Shown here: positions 9,373 through 18,115 of the stretch, in pieces
Layout of the letters: each line of letters begins with the position of its first letter
Position numbering within the stretch: position 1 is the first letter of the stretch
Source of the DNA: Rhizobium leguminosarum
GTDB lineage: Bacteria > Pseudomonadota > Alphaproteobacteria > Rhizobiales > Rhizobiaceae
Length of the DNA: 64,000 nucleotides
Assembly (NCBI RefSeq): GCF_002953715.1
Contig: NZ_CP025012.1
Location: forward strand, 3,472,001-3,536,000
Direction of reading: 5' to 3'
Notes under the pieces: model-generated
What the model saw: the letters and a program-made list of their open reading frames with translations, nothing else
What the model was told of the DNA's origin: nothing
Databases searched by the model: none
Position numbers and translations under genes: made by a program

Positions 9373-10056
9373 ATGAACAGGACGCTGACATTCAACGGCC
9401 ATGAGGCCGCTGTGCTCGCCAAGGCCGCCGTCATGGCCGGGCTCGACCATAGCGAGACTGAAGCCCTGCGTGCCTGTGCCACCGTTCGCCTCTGCGACCC
9501 GCATGACGTTCTCTTCGAGGAGGGCGACAAGGCGGCCTATTTCTATTGCGTGCTCAGCGGTTATGTCAGGCTCTATCGTCACAACGGCGACGGCAGGCAG
9601 GCCGATATCCGCATCTGCGAGCCCGGCGACAGCTTCGCGGAATGCCTGATCCACGCCGACGAAACCTATCGCTACGGTGCGCAAGCAATGGATCATGCCG
9701 TGTTGGCCTGCTTCCACATCGGCAAGGTCCGGCTATTGCTGGAGGAGCGGCCGCGGATCGGCAAGGCGATCATGCGCAGCCTGTCACTGCATCTGATCTC
9801 GGCGATGGAATGCCTGGCAAGCGACCGGATGCAGACCGCGCCGCAGCGCGTGGCTCATTATCTGCTGACTCACTGCGCCGAGAACGGTGCGGCCGCTTCG
9901 CTGCGGCTGCCCTTTCCGAAAAACCTGCTTGCCCGCAAGCTTGGCCTCGCACCGGAGGCGCTCTCGCGCGCCTTCTCGACGCTGAAGACAAAAGGTGTCA
10001 CGGTGCGCGGCCGGGCGATCGCCATCAGCGACGTCAACCTGCTGCGTCAGATCTGA
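9373..10056 (+). CDS. CRP/FNR-family transcriptional regulator (DNR/NnrR-like, no Fe-S cysteines)
   Basis: About 227 aa. It has an N-terminal cyclic-nucleotide-type beta roll (VLFEEGDKAAYFYCVLSGYVRLYR), a dimer helix (residues ~130-155) and a C-terminal winged helix. The recognition helix reads APEALSRAFSTLK, keeping the E..SR pattern that contacts TTGA half-sites in FNR. There is no N-terminal cysteine cluster, so it is not an oxygen-labile FNR; DNR-type NO/heme sensing is a possibility. I start at ATG 9373, which has GGAGACCGGGAG upstream; a TTG at 9319 is in frame. An FNR-type box precedes it. Confidence 0.85.
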   Translation: MNRTLTFNGHEAAVLAKAAVMAGLDHSETEALRACATVRLCDPHDVLFEEGDKAAYFYCVLSGYVRLYRHNGDGRQADIRICEPGDSFAECLIHADETYRYGAQAMDHAVLACFHIGKVRLLLEERPRIGKAIMRSLSLHLISAMECLASDRMQTAPQRVAHYLLTHCAENGAAASLRLPFPKNLLARKLGLAPEALSRAFSTLKTKGVTVRGRAIAISDVNLLRQI

Positions 10057-10061
10057 TCGTC

Positions 10062-10275
10062 AGAGCATGAGGCCGAAAAGTGTGAGTGGTTTTCGGACGA
10101 CATCATGCTCTAATTCTTTGACTTTGATCCGATGATTTTAGGCCGATCCGGCCTAAAATCATCCGGATCTAAGCATGTCGCGCAAAAGTGTGCAGCGGTT
10201 TTGCGACAACGACATGCGTAAAAACAAAGACCTAAAGCGCACGAAGCGAATCTGAAAGATCGCGACGCGCTTTAG
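10062..10275. repeat. Mosaic palindromic repeat, copy 2 (modules A + B + C + D)
   Basis: This is the most complete copy in the window. Module A is 10062-10111 and module B is 10127-10169, as in copy 1. Module C (10173-10217) pairs GCATGTCG with CGACATGC around AAAAGTGTGCAGCGGTTTT. Module D (10232-10275) pairs CTAAAGCG with CGCTTTAG. Modules C and D recur together at 41338-41421. The last bases of module D include the ureG stop codon (10272-10274). Confidence 0.82.
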
Positions 10276-10883
10276 AGACCGCCCTGCTCCCTGAGGAAGC
10301 TGACGATCGAGCTGACGCCGTCGCCGCGCTTCATGTCGGAGAAGACGAAGGGGCGCGAAGCGCGCATACGCGTCGCATCCCGGTCCATCACCTCGAGATC
10401 GGCGCCGACATACGGCGCCAGATCCTTCTTGTTGATGACGAGCAGGTCCGACCGGGTGATGCCGGGCCCGCCCTTGCGCGGGATTTCCTCGCCCTGGCAA
10501 ACGGAGATGACATAGATGGTGATATCGGCAAGATCGGGCGAAAAGGTCGCCGCCAGATTGTCACCGCCGGATTCGATGAAGACGACGTCGAGATCGGGGA
10601 TCCGCCGGTTCAAGCCGGCGATCGCCTGCAAATTGATCGTCGCATCCTCGCGGATTGCTGTATGCGGGCAGCCACCCGTTTCGACACCGACGATGCGGTC
10701 CGAAGTCAATGCCTGCATCCGCACCAGCGCCTCGGCATCCTCTGTCGTGTAGATATCGTTGGTGACGACGGCGACGGAATAGTCGTCGCGCATCGCCTTG
10801 CAGAGCTTTTCGGTCAGCGCCGTCTTGCCCGAGCCGACCGGCCCGCCGATGCCGACACGTAAAGGTCCGTTTCTTGATTTCAT
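10272..10883 (-). CDS. ureG: Urease accessory GTPase UreG
   Basis: 203 aa, normal for UreG. It has a P-loop [11 protein letters not shown] near residues 10-20, the SIMIBI-type [17 protein letters not shown] switch region, the CPHTAIR metal motif, and the base-specificity element NKKDLAP. UreG delivers nickel to apo-urease with UreD/F and UreE in a GTP-dependent step in the cytosol. It is the last ure gene, separated from ureF by about 190 bases that hold a palindromic repeat. I start at ATG 10883 (GGAGTAAGGCAC upstream). The stop codon lies inside another repeat, so the repeat abuts the gene exactly. Confidence 0.97.
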   Translation of the reverse strand: MKSRNGPLRVGIGGPVGSGKTALTEKLCKAMRDDYSVAVVTNDIYTTEDAEALVRMQALTSDRIVGVETGGCPHTAIREDATINLQAIAGLNRRIPDLDVVFIESGGDNLAATFSPDLADITIYVISVCQGEEIPRKGGPGITRSDLLVINKKDLAPYVGADLEVMDRDATRMRASRPFVFSDMKRGDGVSSIVSFLREQGGL

Positions 10884-10949
10884 GTGCCTTACTCCAATCG
10901 AACCCCGATGATAGCGAAGCCGCCCGCCCGCGCCACCGTCAAATGACTT

Positions 10950-11049
10950 AGAGCGCTTGTTTTTCTTCAAATCACGGAAGCGCTCTATCTCTTTGTTTTC
11001 ACGCAATTCCGGACGCAAAACCGCTGCGCACTTTTGCTGGAATTGCTCT
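10950..11049. repeat. Palindromic repeat between ureF and ureG
   Basis: AGAGCGCTT pairs with AAGCGCTCT (10950-10985). The second hairpin pairs AATTCCGG-type sequence with GGAATT around GCAAAACCGCTGCGCACTTTTGC (11001-11044). The motif resembles modules C and D of copy 2 but is diverged. Confidence 0.65.
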
Positions 11050-11072
11050 CGCTCCAGCGATATTTCGGACAA

Positions 11073-11744
11073 TCACGAACGGAACAGCCGTGTCGCCTGC
11101 GTCTCGTGGCGCAGGCTGGCAATATCGGCCTGCACCGTCGCCGAACCCAGATCGTCGAGCGTCGAGGCTGCCGCCCGCCGGGCAACCTCCGCGATACGGT
11201 CTTCCAGACCGGCAAGAACGGCGACGCCATCCCTTTGCCCGGCGACACCGAGGCGGATGCCTGATGAAACCGCTTGTGAGACATAAGCATGTAGGAAGGC
11301 GGCGAGCGCCTTCTCGGGCCCTATCCCATGGGCGCCCGTCACCGCCCCGACTGCAATGGGATACGTGACCCTATCAGGTAGCCGCTCGAACACCTCGTCC
11401 GGCCAGGCCCGCGCCGCTGCGAGGAAAGCCTCACCGAGCAACATCGTTTCCTGATGCCGCTCGCGTGATCCGGCCAGCGCCTCGGCGAGTGCAGCGACTT
11501 CGGCAAGGCGTGCGGGTTCTGCCTGTTGCCTGTGGCTTTCGGCCAGAAGCACCGCATCGTTCCAGGCCGAACCATTGCCGATCAGCGTGCCGATCCAGGC
11601 CGCAAGCGAGGCCGCATCCGTAACCAGCCCGTCGGCCACCGCCCGCTCCAGCCCGCCCGAATAGGCAAAGCTGCCGATAGGAAAGGCCGGCGAGAGCCAT
11701 GCCGTCAGGCGCAGCAATGCCTGCAGCTCGCGATCCCTGGTCAT
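11073..11744 (-). CDS. ureF: Urease accessory protein UreF
   Basis: About 223 aa, all-helical UreF family. The hallmark [19 protein letters not shown] is near residues 15-35, [17 protein letters not shown] near 60, and [14 protein letters not shown] near 130. UreF bridges UreD and UreG on apo-urease during nickel insertion. The ATG at 11742-11744 follows the ureE stop by 6 bases, so the pair is translationally coupled. A repeat-containing spacer follows before ureG. Confidence 0.95.
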   Translation of the reverse strand: MTRDRELQALLRLTAWLSPAFPIGSFAYSGGLERAVADGLVTDAASLAAWIGTLIGNGSAWNDAVLLAESHRQQAEPARLAEVAALAEALAGSRERHQETMLLGEAFLAAARAWPDEVFERLPDRVTYPIAVGAVTGAHGIGPEKALAAFLHAYVSQAVSSGIRLGVAGQRDGVAVLAGLEDRIAEVARRAAASTLDDLGSATVQADIASLRHETQATRLFRS

Positions 11745-11750
11745 CAAGGC

Positions 11751-12353
11751 TCAGTCGTGCTTGTGGTCATGATCATGACCACGATCGTGGCGGTGCTCAT
11801 GCTCATGCTCGTAGCCATGTTCGTGATCATGGTCATGGCCGTGATCATGCCCGTGGTCATGCCCGTGGTCATGCCCGTGGTCATGATTGTGATCGTGATC
11901 ATGCCCATGCGAATGCCCGCCTTGGGAATGATAGGCGCCGCGCGCCGGCTGGAACGGCTCGTCGATCTCGAGGACGACGGCGCCGAGGCCCTGCAGCATG
12001 GCGCGGATGACATGATCGCGGAGGATGACGATGCGGTCTTCCTCGATCTGCGCGGCAAGATGCCGGTTGCCGAGATGCCAGGCGAGCTCGACCAGATGGG
12101 TGCGGTCGCGACCGCGGATTTCGAAGAGTTTCTCGTCGGCGGCGAGGATCTCAATCAGTTCGCCGTCGTCGCGCACCAGCAGGTCGCCATTGGCGAAAAG
12201 CACCGGATCCTTGAGATCGAGCATGACCATCGCGCCATTTTCCAGATGCAGCAGCTTGCGGCGCAGATGGCGCAGATCATGCGGCAGCTTGACCTGGGCG
12301 ATTGGGTGAGAGGAAGGGGTTCCGGCGAGAAGATAGGAGGTGACGCGCTGCAT
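11751..12353 (-). CDS. ureE: Urease nickel metallochaperone UreE with long His-rich tail
   Basis: About 200 aa. Residues 1-145 are the UreE core ([11 protein letters not shown], then [11 protein letters not shown] and the [14 protein letters not shown] segment that includes the conserved binding His). From about residue 146 to the end, the chain is an almost pure His/Gly/Asp/Glu tail built from short GHDH and EHEH units. Such tails bind several nickel ions, as in Klebsiella UreE, but this one is long. The DNA is correspondingly repetitive. It is coupled to ureF. Confidence 0.95.
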   Translation of the reverse strand: MQRVTSYLLAGTPSSHPIAQVKLPHDLRHLRRKLLHLENGAMVMLDLKDPVLFANGDLLVRDDGELIEILAADEKLFEIRGRDRTHLVELAWHLGNRHLAAQIEEDRIVILRDHVIRAMLQGLGAVVLEIDEPFQPARGAYHSQGGHSHGHDHDHNHDHGHDHGHDHGHDHGHDHDHEHGYEHEHEHRHDRGHDHDHKHD

Positions 12354-12439
12354 GACATGTCCGTTTTTCTGAGAGGACGACCATGCAAAATAGCTCTTCC
12401 CGATGCAAGCACCAATGGCCTTTCGTCCGGCTTCGGCTT

Positions 12440-13303
12440 TTATATTCCGTAAGCCTGCATCACATTGTCGCTCTCCGGGCCTCTGTTCTCGCCATCGACG
12501 CCGTTCTCGACGAGCCCGTGCCAGGCGTGATGAAGACCTTCCCGTTCGTGTACGACGCGATTGCGCCCGAGCGCCTTGGCGAGATAGAGCGCCCGGTCGG
12601 CGGAGGCATAGACCGCCTGCTTGTTGCGCCCGGCGACGAGATCGGCAACGCCGCCGGAAACGGTGATGCGGATATCGTGCCCCTCGGCCTTGATGGCGCC
12701 GCCGGCGATCCAGGCCCGGACACCTTCGATGCGCTCCATCCGTGCCTCCAGCGGCTCGCCGGATACGATGATGCCGAACTCCTCCCCACCCAGCCGTGCG
12801 ACGACGGACATCTCATCGAAGGCGGATGTGAGCATGGACGAAACGGCGATGATCACGGCATCGCCGCAACCGTGGCCGAAGCGATCATTGATCGCCTTGA
12901 AACGGTCGACGTCGAAAATCACTAGGGACGCGTTGCCATCGGCATTCTCAAGCGCCTCGGTAAAAGCGCGCCGGTTGAGCAGCCCGGAAAGCGTATCCGT
13001 GCGGCTGAGCTTTTCGAACTCCGCTCGTGAGAGCGCGAGGTCGCGCATGGCAAAGCCGGCAAACAGCGACAGCATGCCGGAAACGGTACCGCCGATCAGC
13101 CAGGAAAAGATCGCGCTGAAGCCGATAGCATGGGCGAGCGTCACCGGTAGGAGCCCGAGAAGATCGAGCGACGGCATCGTCAATGCGATAATGACTCCCG
13201 AGAGAATGACGGCAAGAAAAGCCATCTTCAGGGCGAAGACGTAGACGTTCTTGCGGTATTGAAGATCGCCAAAATCGGCCTGCAGCGAAATCCAGTTTCT
13301 CAT
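12440..13303 (-). CDS. Membrane-bound diguanylate cyclase (GGDEF)
   Basis: About 287 aa. Three hydrophobic segments lie in residues 22-85, and a GGDEF domain follows from about residue 97 ([15 protein letters not shown]). The active motif is GGEEF at about 172-176, expected to be competent for c-di-GMP synthesis. The RxxD inhibitory site that normally sits just upstream is absent (the local sequence is FDEMSVVAR), so product inhibition may be lost. ATG 13303 has AGGAAGG upstream; a TTG at 13312 is less likely. It sits between ureE and the DUF2459 gene on the same strand, inside the urease cluster, with 330 bases of non-coding sequence upstream. Confidence 0.9.
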   Translation of the reverse strand: MRNWISLQADFGDLQYRKNVYVFALKMAFLAVILSGVIIALTMPSLDLLGLLPVTLAHAIGFSAIFSWLIGGTVSGMLSLFAGFAMRDLALSRAEFEKLSRTDTLSGLLNRRAFTEALENADGNASLVIFDVDRFKAINDRFGHGCGDAVIIAVSSMLTSAFDEMSVVARLGGEEFGIIVSGEPLEARMERIEGVRAWIAGGAIKAEGHDIRITVSGGVADLVAGRNKQAVYASADRALYLAKALGRNRVVHEREGLHHAWHGLVENGVDGENRGPESDNVMQAYGI

Positions 13304-13633
13304 GAGAATCAACCTTCCTGCTCGGCGTTTCCAGGCATTGATAAGAGCCCAATTGCTGTGGGTGTCTTAATTGACTCGTTAAAATTCGAACGGTTTCGGA
13401 CGTTTCGGTGGACAGAATTTTTCTAGCAGGGGATGCAGCTTTCCAATCCCTGAATCGAACAGTGCGGAGAGACAGTTAAACATTTGATATAAAAGGAGTT
13501 TATCAGGATAAGCGACGCATATGTTCCAGAATGGTTTAGCCGGGAAAAATACTGGCTTTCCCACCGATTTTTACAACCAAATGGAGAGTGCTGTTCGCAA
13601 TTCACTTTAAGGGCGGGTTGGGTCGACGCCGCC
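13304..13633. other. Non-coding stretch inside the urease cluster
   Basis: Relatively AT-rich and without a supported gene on either strand. It probably carries the promoter of the diguanylate cyclase and possibly of ureEFG. No convincing promoter hexamers or repeat modules were identified. Confidence 0.4.
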
Positions 13634-14305
13634 TCAATTGTAGACAGCAACAGACAATCGCAATGCTTGTGGAAACGGGTTCCATAAGCCGGTTCGAAGC
13701 CCGGCCGAGCGCAGGGCGGCGGCAGTCCAGGTATTGCAGCCGAAGAGGGCGTTGAAGTATCCCCGGGCCTCGAAGAACCGATCGATCTCGCCGTAACCTG
13801 CATCCGGGATCGGCACCGCCGCGCCCGCGTCGCGGACGAAGCTCTGCGAGATAAAAACGCGCAGCCGCGCCAATTGATCGTCGCTGACATCAAATGCCGC
13901 AACAGTGGGCTGGGGCTCGGCGATAGGACCGGCAAGGTCCACATGCAGCACTGAACGGTCGATCGTCAGCGCGCGCAACACCGGCAGCGGCTTCAGCTCC
14001 GCCCATGTGGGAGTTTCCAGATAGAAGGCACGACCGCCCCAGCCGATAATGAGCCACTCCGCATTCGGATGGCCGAGCGGAAAACCGGTATCGTCGAGGA
14101 AGGAAAAGGCAGCCCGCGTTTCCGCGTCGAGCGGGATGGCAATATCGGTATGGATCGGGCCTGACAGCAGGAGAATCCGATGCGTCATCGCCGCGGACGA
14201 CGCCTTGACCGGCGCAATCAGCGGCCGGGGAACGAAGGTCCCGCAGGCCACCGAGAGCACAAGCAGAAATACGATCCGCAACAACCAGCGGATACCTGTC
14301 CTCAT
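13634..14305 (-). CDS. DUF2459 / urease-region conserved membrane-anchored protein
   Basis: About 223 aa. A hydrophobic N-terminal segment (LLRIVFLLVLSVACG) may be a signal anchor. The body has the family landmarks HTDIAIPLD, FPLGHPNAEWLIIGWGGRAFYLETPTWAE and, near the end, FNALFGCNTWTAAALRSAGL. This matches a family of unknown function noted for lying near urease genes (TIGR02117/DUF2459). It starts 31 bases after the ureC stop, or 13 bases if GTG 14323 is used, so it is probably in the same operon. The conserved Cys-Asn-Thr-Trp and His suggest an enzyme active site, but this is inference. Confidence 0.8.
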   Translation of the reverse strand: MRTGIRWLLRIVFLLVLSVACGTFVPRPLIAPVKASSAAMTHRILLLSGPIHTDIAIPLDAETRAAFSFLDDTGFPLGHPNAEWLIIGWGGRAFYLETPTWAELKPLPVLRALTIDRSVLHVDLAGPIAEPQPTVAAFDVSDDQLARLRVFISQSFVRDAGAAVPIPDAGYGEIDRFFEARGYFNALFGCNTWTAAALRSAGLRTGLWNPFPQALRLSVAVYN

Positions 14306-14336
14306 CGCACCCGTCCGTCGCACATCGGACGTGGGC

Positions 14337-16049
14337 CTAGAACAGGAAATAGCGCTGCGCCATCGGCAGCACCGTCGCCGGCTCGCAAGTCAGCAGCTCA
14401 CCGTTCGCCCTGACCTCATAGGTCTCCGGATCGACCTCGATCTCGGGTGTCAGGTCGTTGTGGATCATCGATGCCTTGGAGATGCCGCCGCGCGTATTCT
14501 TCACCGCGACCAGTTCCTTGGCGACGCCGAGCCGGCCCTTCAGGCCGGCATCGAGCGACGCCTGGCTGACGAAGGTGACGGAGGAATTGGTGAGGCTCTT
14601 GCCGTAGGAGGCAAACATCGGCCGGTAGTGAACCGGCTGCGGCGTCGGGATCGAGGCGTTCGGATCGCCCATCGGCGCGGCCGCGATCGAGCCCCCGAGC
14701 AGCACCATATCGGGCTTCACCCCGAAGAAGGCCGGATTCCACAGCACGAGGTCGGCGCGTTTGCCGACTTCGACCGAGCCGATCTCACGGCTGAGGCCAT
14801 GGGCGATCGCCGGGTTGATCGTGTATTTGGCGATATAGCGGCGGACGCGGAAATTGTCGTTGTCGCCCCTTTCCTCCTTCAGCCGGCCGCGCTGACGCTT
14901 CATCTTATCGGCCGTCTGCCAGGTGCGGATCGCCACTTCGCCGACACGGCCCATGGCCTGGCTGTCGGAGGAGATGATCGAGAAGGCGCCGATATCGTGC
15001 AGGATGTCTTCGGCAGCGATCGTTTCCTTGCGAATACGGCTTTCGGCAAAGGCGATGTCTTCGGGGATCGACGGCGACAGATGGTGGCAGACCATCAGCA
15101 TGTCGAGATGCTCGGCGATCGTATTGACCGTATAGGGCCGTGTTGGATTGGTCGACGACGGAATGACGTTCGGCTGGCCGCAGATCTTGATGATGTCAGG
15201 CGCGTGGCCGCCGCCGGCCCCTTCCGTGTGGAAGGCATGGATGGTGCGGCCCTTGATGGCGCCGATCGTATCCTCGACGAAGCCGCTTTCGTTCAGCGTA
15301 TCGGTGTGGATCATCACCTGCACGTCGTATTCGTCGGCAACCGACAGGCAGCAGTCGATCGCACCTGGCGTCGTGCCCCAATCCTCGTGCAGCTTCAGCG
15401 AGGTGGCGCCGGCCAGCACCATTTCGGTCAGTGCCCCCGGCAGCGAGGCATTGCCCTTGCCGGCAAAGGCAAGGTTCATCGGAAAGGCGTCGGCGGCCTC
15501 GATCATGCGTGCGAGATGCCAGGGACCGGGCGTGCAGGTGGTGGCAAGCGTGCCGTGCGCCGGTCCCGTTCCGCCGCCGAGCATGCAGGTCATGCCGCTC
15601 ATCAGCGCTTCCTCGATCTGCTGCGGCGCGATGAAATGGATATGGCTGTCCATGCCGCCAGCGGTGACGATCTTGCCTTCGGCGGCGATCGCCTCCGTGC
15701 CGGGACCGACGATGATATTGACACCCGGCTGCATGTCGGGATTACCGGCCTTGCCGATCGCGACGATGCGCCCGTCCTTGAGACCGATATCGGCCTTGTA
15801 GATGCCAGAATGATCAACGATCACCGCATTGGTGATGACGGTATCCACTGCGCCATCCGCCCGCGTCACCTGGCTCTGGCCCATGCCGTCACGGATCACC
15901 TTGCCGCCGCCGAACTTCACCTCCTCGCCATAGGTGGTGAAATCCTTCTCGATCTCGATGAAGAGCTCCGTATCGGCAAGGCGCACCTTGTCGCCGGTGG
16001 TCGGTCCAAACATGCCGGCATAGGCGGCGCGCGAGATCTTGTAGGGCAT
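14337..16049 (-). CDS. ureC: Urease alpha subunit UreC
   Basis: 570 aa, the catalytic subunit that hydrolyses urea to ammonia and carbamate. All nickel-centre residues are present: H136 and H138 (DSHIHF), the carbamylated Lys K219 ([10 protein letters not shown]), H248 (VMIHTD), H274 (HAFHTEG) and D362 (SSDSQAMG), as are flap residues C321 and H322 (MVCHHLSP). It is therefore expected to be active. It forms the (alpha-beta-gamma)3 enzyme with UreA and UreB. It follows the sialyltransferase-like gene by 3 bases and precedes the DUF2459 gene. Confidence 0.98.
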   Translation of the reverse strand: MPYKISRAAYAGMFGPTTGDKVRLADTELFIEIEKDFTTYGEEVKFGGGKVIRDGMGQSQVTRADGAVDTVITNAVIVDHSGIYKADIGLKDGRIVAIGKAGNPDMQPGVNIIVGPGTEAIAAEGKIVTAGGMDSHIHFIAPQQIEEALMSGMTCMLGGGTGPAHGTLATTCTPGPWHLARMIEAADAFPMNLAFAGKGNASLPGALTEMVLAGATSLKLHEDWGTTPGAIDCCLSVADEYDVQVMIHTDTLNESGFVEDTIGAIKGRTIHAFHTEGAGGGHAPDIIKICGQPNVIPSSTNPTRPYTVNTIAEHLDMLMVCHHLSPSIPEDIAFAESRIRKETIAAEDILHDIGAFSIISSDSQAMGRVGEVAIRTWQTADKMKRQRGRLKEERGDNDNFRVRRYIAKYTINPAIAHGLSREIGSVEVGKRADLVLWNPAFFGVKPDMVLLGGSIAAAPMGDPNASIPTPQPVHYRPMFASYGKSLTNSSVTFVSQASLDAGLKGRLGVAKELVAVKNTRGGISKASMIHNDLTPEIEVDPETYEVRANGELLTCEPATVLPMAQRYFLF

Positions 16050-16052
16050 CTA

Positions 16053-16676
16053 TCAGGCTCCTTGGGAGGAAGAGACGAGTGTTTCTCCGCAGAACCGCTT
16101 GAGGCGGCCAGCGGCAATATAACTATCGACAAGCTGTCGTTCGGCCGCAAATGGGTGCCATTCCCAGCCGGAGTGGCCGAAGCCGGCAAGCGTCACCTCG
16201 GCCTCGGCATATGTATTCAAAACCTCGGCAATGACGATCATGCCGCTGCTCGGCACGACATAGGGCGAAGGAGCAAAGGCCGACAGCGAGGTATCGACGG
16301 CCTCGTGAACCGCCTTGCCGATAACGACGTGCGTTTTGCCGGTATCGGCGCAGAAGACACTGAATTCATCCGTGTAGTCGTCGCAGAAATCGTCGAGTTC
16401 CGGATGCGAGACGGCAAGCGGCGCCCGCATCGCGGCGAATTTTTCCGGGTCGCGCACACTCCAGATTTCGCCAGCCGACACGACGCCCGGATGGGCGCGC
16501 CACTCACGCGAACCGAGCATCGCCTTTGCCGGCCTGCCGGTGTTGCAGACCGCAACGGCATCGGTGCGGCTGCCGCCGGCGCCATAGGAGCGGCAATCAT
16601 TGAAGCGGATGACGATATCGGCGGCATCGATGATGCCAGCCCCGCCCTCCTCAATGTCGCCATTGCCGACGATCAT
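16053..16676 (-). CDS. Urease-operon accessory protein with sialyltransferase (GT29)-like motif
   Basis: About 207 aa. It opens with IMIVGNGDIEEGGAGIIDAADIVIRFN and GSRTDAVAVCNTG, which closely parallels the large sialylmotif of GT29 sialyltransferases (VVGNSG...ID..D.VIR.N). A second conserved block is SSGMIVIAEVLN, like the S-motif region, and a late His-containing segment is GFGHSGWEWHPFAAE. No signal peptide is visible, so it should be cytoplasmic. It starts at ATG 16676 (AGGA upstream) just after the LprI-like gene, with a GTG alternative at 16691, and ends 3 bases before ureC. The family recurs in rhizobial urease operons but I know of no established function. Confidence 0.7.
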   Translation of the reverse strand: MIVGNGDIEEGGAGIIDAADIVIRFNDCRSYGAGGSRTDAVAVCNTGRPAKAMLGSREWRAHPGVVSAGEIWSVRDPEKFAAMRAPLAVSHPELDDFCDDYTDEFSVFCADTGKTHVVIGKAVHEAVDTSLSAFAPSPYVVPSSGMIVIAEVLNTYAEAEVTLAGFGHSGWEWHPFAAERQLVDSYIAAGRLKRFCGETLVSSSQGA

Positions 16677-16692
16677 GATTTTCCTGATCACC

Positions 16693-17100
16693 CTAGTTGC
16701 TCATCGTATCTTCGAGCTCTTTCAGCTCTTTCGTGCGTTTGTCGGTAATGTTGGCGAGACAACCGGCGACCAGCATCGGCTCCATCGTGCCGCCACGGGC
16801 CTGAAAGCCAAAGGCGTCGCATTCGGCATCGCGATAGTCGATCCAGGCACGCTGCGCCTTGACGAGCGCCTGCTCTGCGCCCTTCTGGTCAGCATCCAGG
16901 TCCTTGTCGATCGCCGCCACGGCGGCGCGGGTCTTCTTGTATTGCGCATTCAAAGCCTTGTCGGCGGTCTCATGGCGCGCCGCCTCGCAGCCAGTCATGT
17001 CCGATTGCGTCTTGGGATTGTTGCAATCGATATCCTCCGCAGAGGCGGCACCTGCCGTCAGCAGCATCGCCGCCCCGACGAGGCAGATATTCAAGCGCAT
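16693..17100 (-). CDS. Secreted LprI-like (DUF1311) protein
   Basis: 135 aa with a clear signal peptide (MRLNICLVGAAMLLTAGAASA-ED). Four cysteines fit the LprI/DUF1311 domain pattern (CNNPKTQSDMTGCEAARHETADKALNAQYK, then WIDYRDAECDAF and VAGCLANITDKR). The family is periplasmic, and some members inhibit lysozyme. It lies between ureB and the GT29-like gene on the same strand with small gaps. Its relation to urease is positional only. Confidence 0.82.
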   Translation of the reverse strand: MRLNICLVGAAMLLTAGAASAEDIDCNNPKTQSDMTGCEAARHETADKALNAQYKKTRAAVAAIDKDLDADQKGAEQALVKAQRAWIDYRDAECDAFGFQARGGTMEPMLVAGCLANITDKRTKELKELEDTMSN

Positions 17101-17122
17101 GCATTCCTCCAGCCTATTGTTC

Positions 17123-17428
17123 TTAAAGCTTACCCATCACCAGCTGGCGGAAGCCGTAAACCTCGCGCTTGCCGGAAAGCGGGATCAGCGTCACCGAGCG
17201 CGTCTGCCCCGGCTCGAAGCGCACCGCGGTTCCCGCCGGGATATCCAGCCGCTTGCCATGCGCCGCCGCGCGATCGAAGGAAAGCCCGGCATTGGTCTCG
17301 GCGAAATGATAGTGGCTGCCGACCTGCACCGGCCGGTCGCCTGTATTGGAAACCTCCAGCGTCACCGTCGGCGCGCCGGCATTCAGTTCGATATCGCCAC
17401 TTGCGGCAATGATTTCGCCTGGAATCAT
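17123..17428 (-). CDS. ureB: Urease beta subunit UreB
   Basis: 101 aa. The family start [18 protein letters not shown], the middle [18 protein letters not shown], and [16 protein letters not shown] are all present. It packs with UreA and UreC in the urease trimer. It is separated from ureA by the small DUF1272 gene, with a gap of 10 bases. Confidence 0.97.
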   Translation of the reverse strand: MIPGEIIAASGDIELNAGAPTVTLEVSNTGDRPVQVGSHYHFAETNAGLSFDRAAAHGKRLDIPAGTAVRFEPGQTRSVTLIPLSGKREVYGFRQLVMGKL

Positions 17429-17438
17429 CTCGTCCTCC

Positions 17439-17690
17439 TTAAGCCGCCTTGGGCGCGCAGCCCTCGGCTTTCAGCACACGCTTCGTCGATGCCGGATTTT
17501 TAGCAAGCATCGCCGCCGGCCGAATAGGCCTCGCGACGAGATTACCGCCGCAGTTCGGGCAGACACCCTTCAATACACCGTCCACGCAATCGGCGCAGAA
17601 GGTGCATTCATAGGTGCAGATCCGTGCCTCAGTGCTATCAGGCGACAGATCCTTGTCGCAGCATTCGCAATTGGGCCTGAGCTCCAGCAT
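17439..17690 (-). CDS. Small Cys-rich zinc-ribbon protein (DUF1272)
   Basis: 83 aa from ATG 17690, which has GGAGATAGGA upstream; a start at 17741 would overlap ureA. It reads [15 protein letters not shown], then [17 protein letters not shown] and [12 protein letters not shown]. Eight cysteines in CxxC-type pairs suggest two bound zinc ions. DUF1272 proteins have no established role. It sits between ureA (10 bases away) and ureB (10 bases), so it is co-translated with the urease subunits. Confidence 0.85.
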   Translation of the reverse strand: MLELRPNCECCDKDLSPDSTEARICTYECTFCADCVDGVLKGVCPNCGGNLVARPIRPAAMLAKNPASTKRVLKAEGCAPKAA

Positions 17691-17700
17691 TCCTATCTCC

Positions 17701-18003
17701 TCACCGGATCGGTTCGTGCACGGTGACAAGCTTGGTGCCATCGGGAAACGTCGCCTCCACCTGCACGTCGTGGATCATCTCTGCAATCCCCTCCATCACC
17801 TGGTCGCGGCCGATCACATGGGCGCCGGCTTCCATCAACTCGGCAACCGGGCGGCCGTCGCGGGCGCCTTCGACGACGAAGTCGCTGATCAGCGCGATCG
17901 CCTCGGGATAGTTCAGCTTGACGCCGCGCTCCAGCCGCCGCCGCGCCACCATCGCCGCCATGGAAATCAACAGCTTGTCTTTTTCTCTCGGAGTGAGGTT
18001 CAT
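17701..18003 (-). CDS. ureA: Urease gamma subunit UreA
   Basis: 100 aa, the standard length. It starts [23 protein letters not shown] and ends [16 protein letters not shown]. It is a structural subunit of urease. It follows ureD after about 110 bases that contain a palindromic repeat; the rest of the operon follows tightly. Confidence 0.97.
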   Translation of the reverse strand: MNLTPREKDKLLISMAAMVARRRLERGVKLNYPEAIALISDFVVEGARDGRPVAELMEAGAHVIGRDQVMEGIAEMIHDVQVEATFPDGTKLVTVHEPIR

Positions 18004-18061
18004 CGCTTGTCCATCTGCTTCATGCCTAGAACAGGATGATCCTGTTCTACATTAAAGAGTT

Positions 18062-18111
18062 AGAGCATGATGTCGTCCGAAAACCGCTCACACTTTTCGG
18101 CGTCATGCTCT
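18062..18111. repeat. Mosaic palindromic repeat, module A (inverted), between ureD and ureA
   Basis: AGAGCATGA pairs with TCATGCTCT around GTCGTCCGAAAACCG and CACTTTTCGGC. It is the reverse complement of module A at 4225-4274 and 10062-10111. It is transcribed as part of the urease operon and could act as an mRNA stem-loop. Confidence 0.82.
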
Positions 18112-18115
18112 AGGT

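Noticed and set aside
11761..11910. Short-unit repeat considered as minisatellite or CRISPR-like array
   Set aside because: It is in frame within UreE and encodes the His-rich tail; there are no spacers.
14049..16748. Very long plus-strand open frame (899 codons) opposite ureC and the GT29-like gene
   Set aside because: It mirrors the codon pattern of the urease genes, has no domain, ribosome site or family resemblance, and the minus-strand genes are certain.
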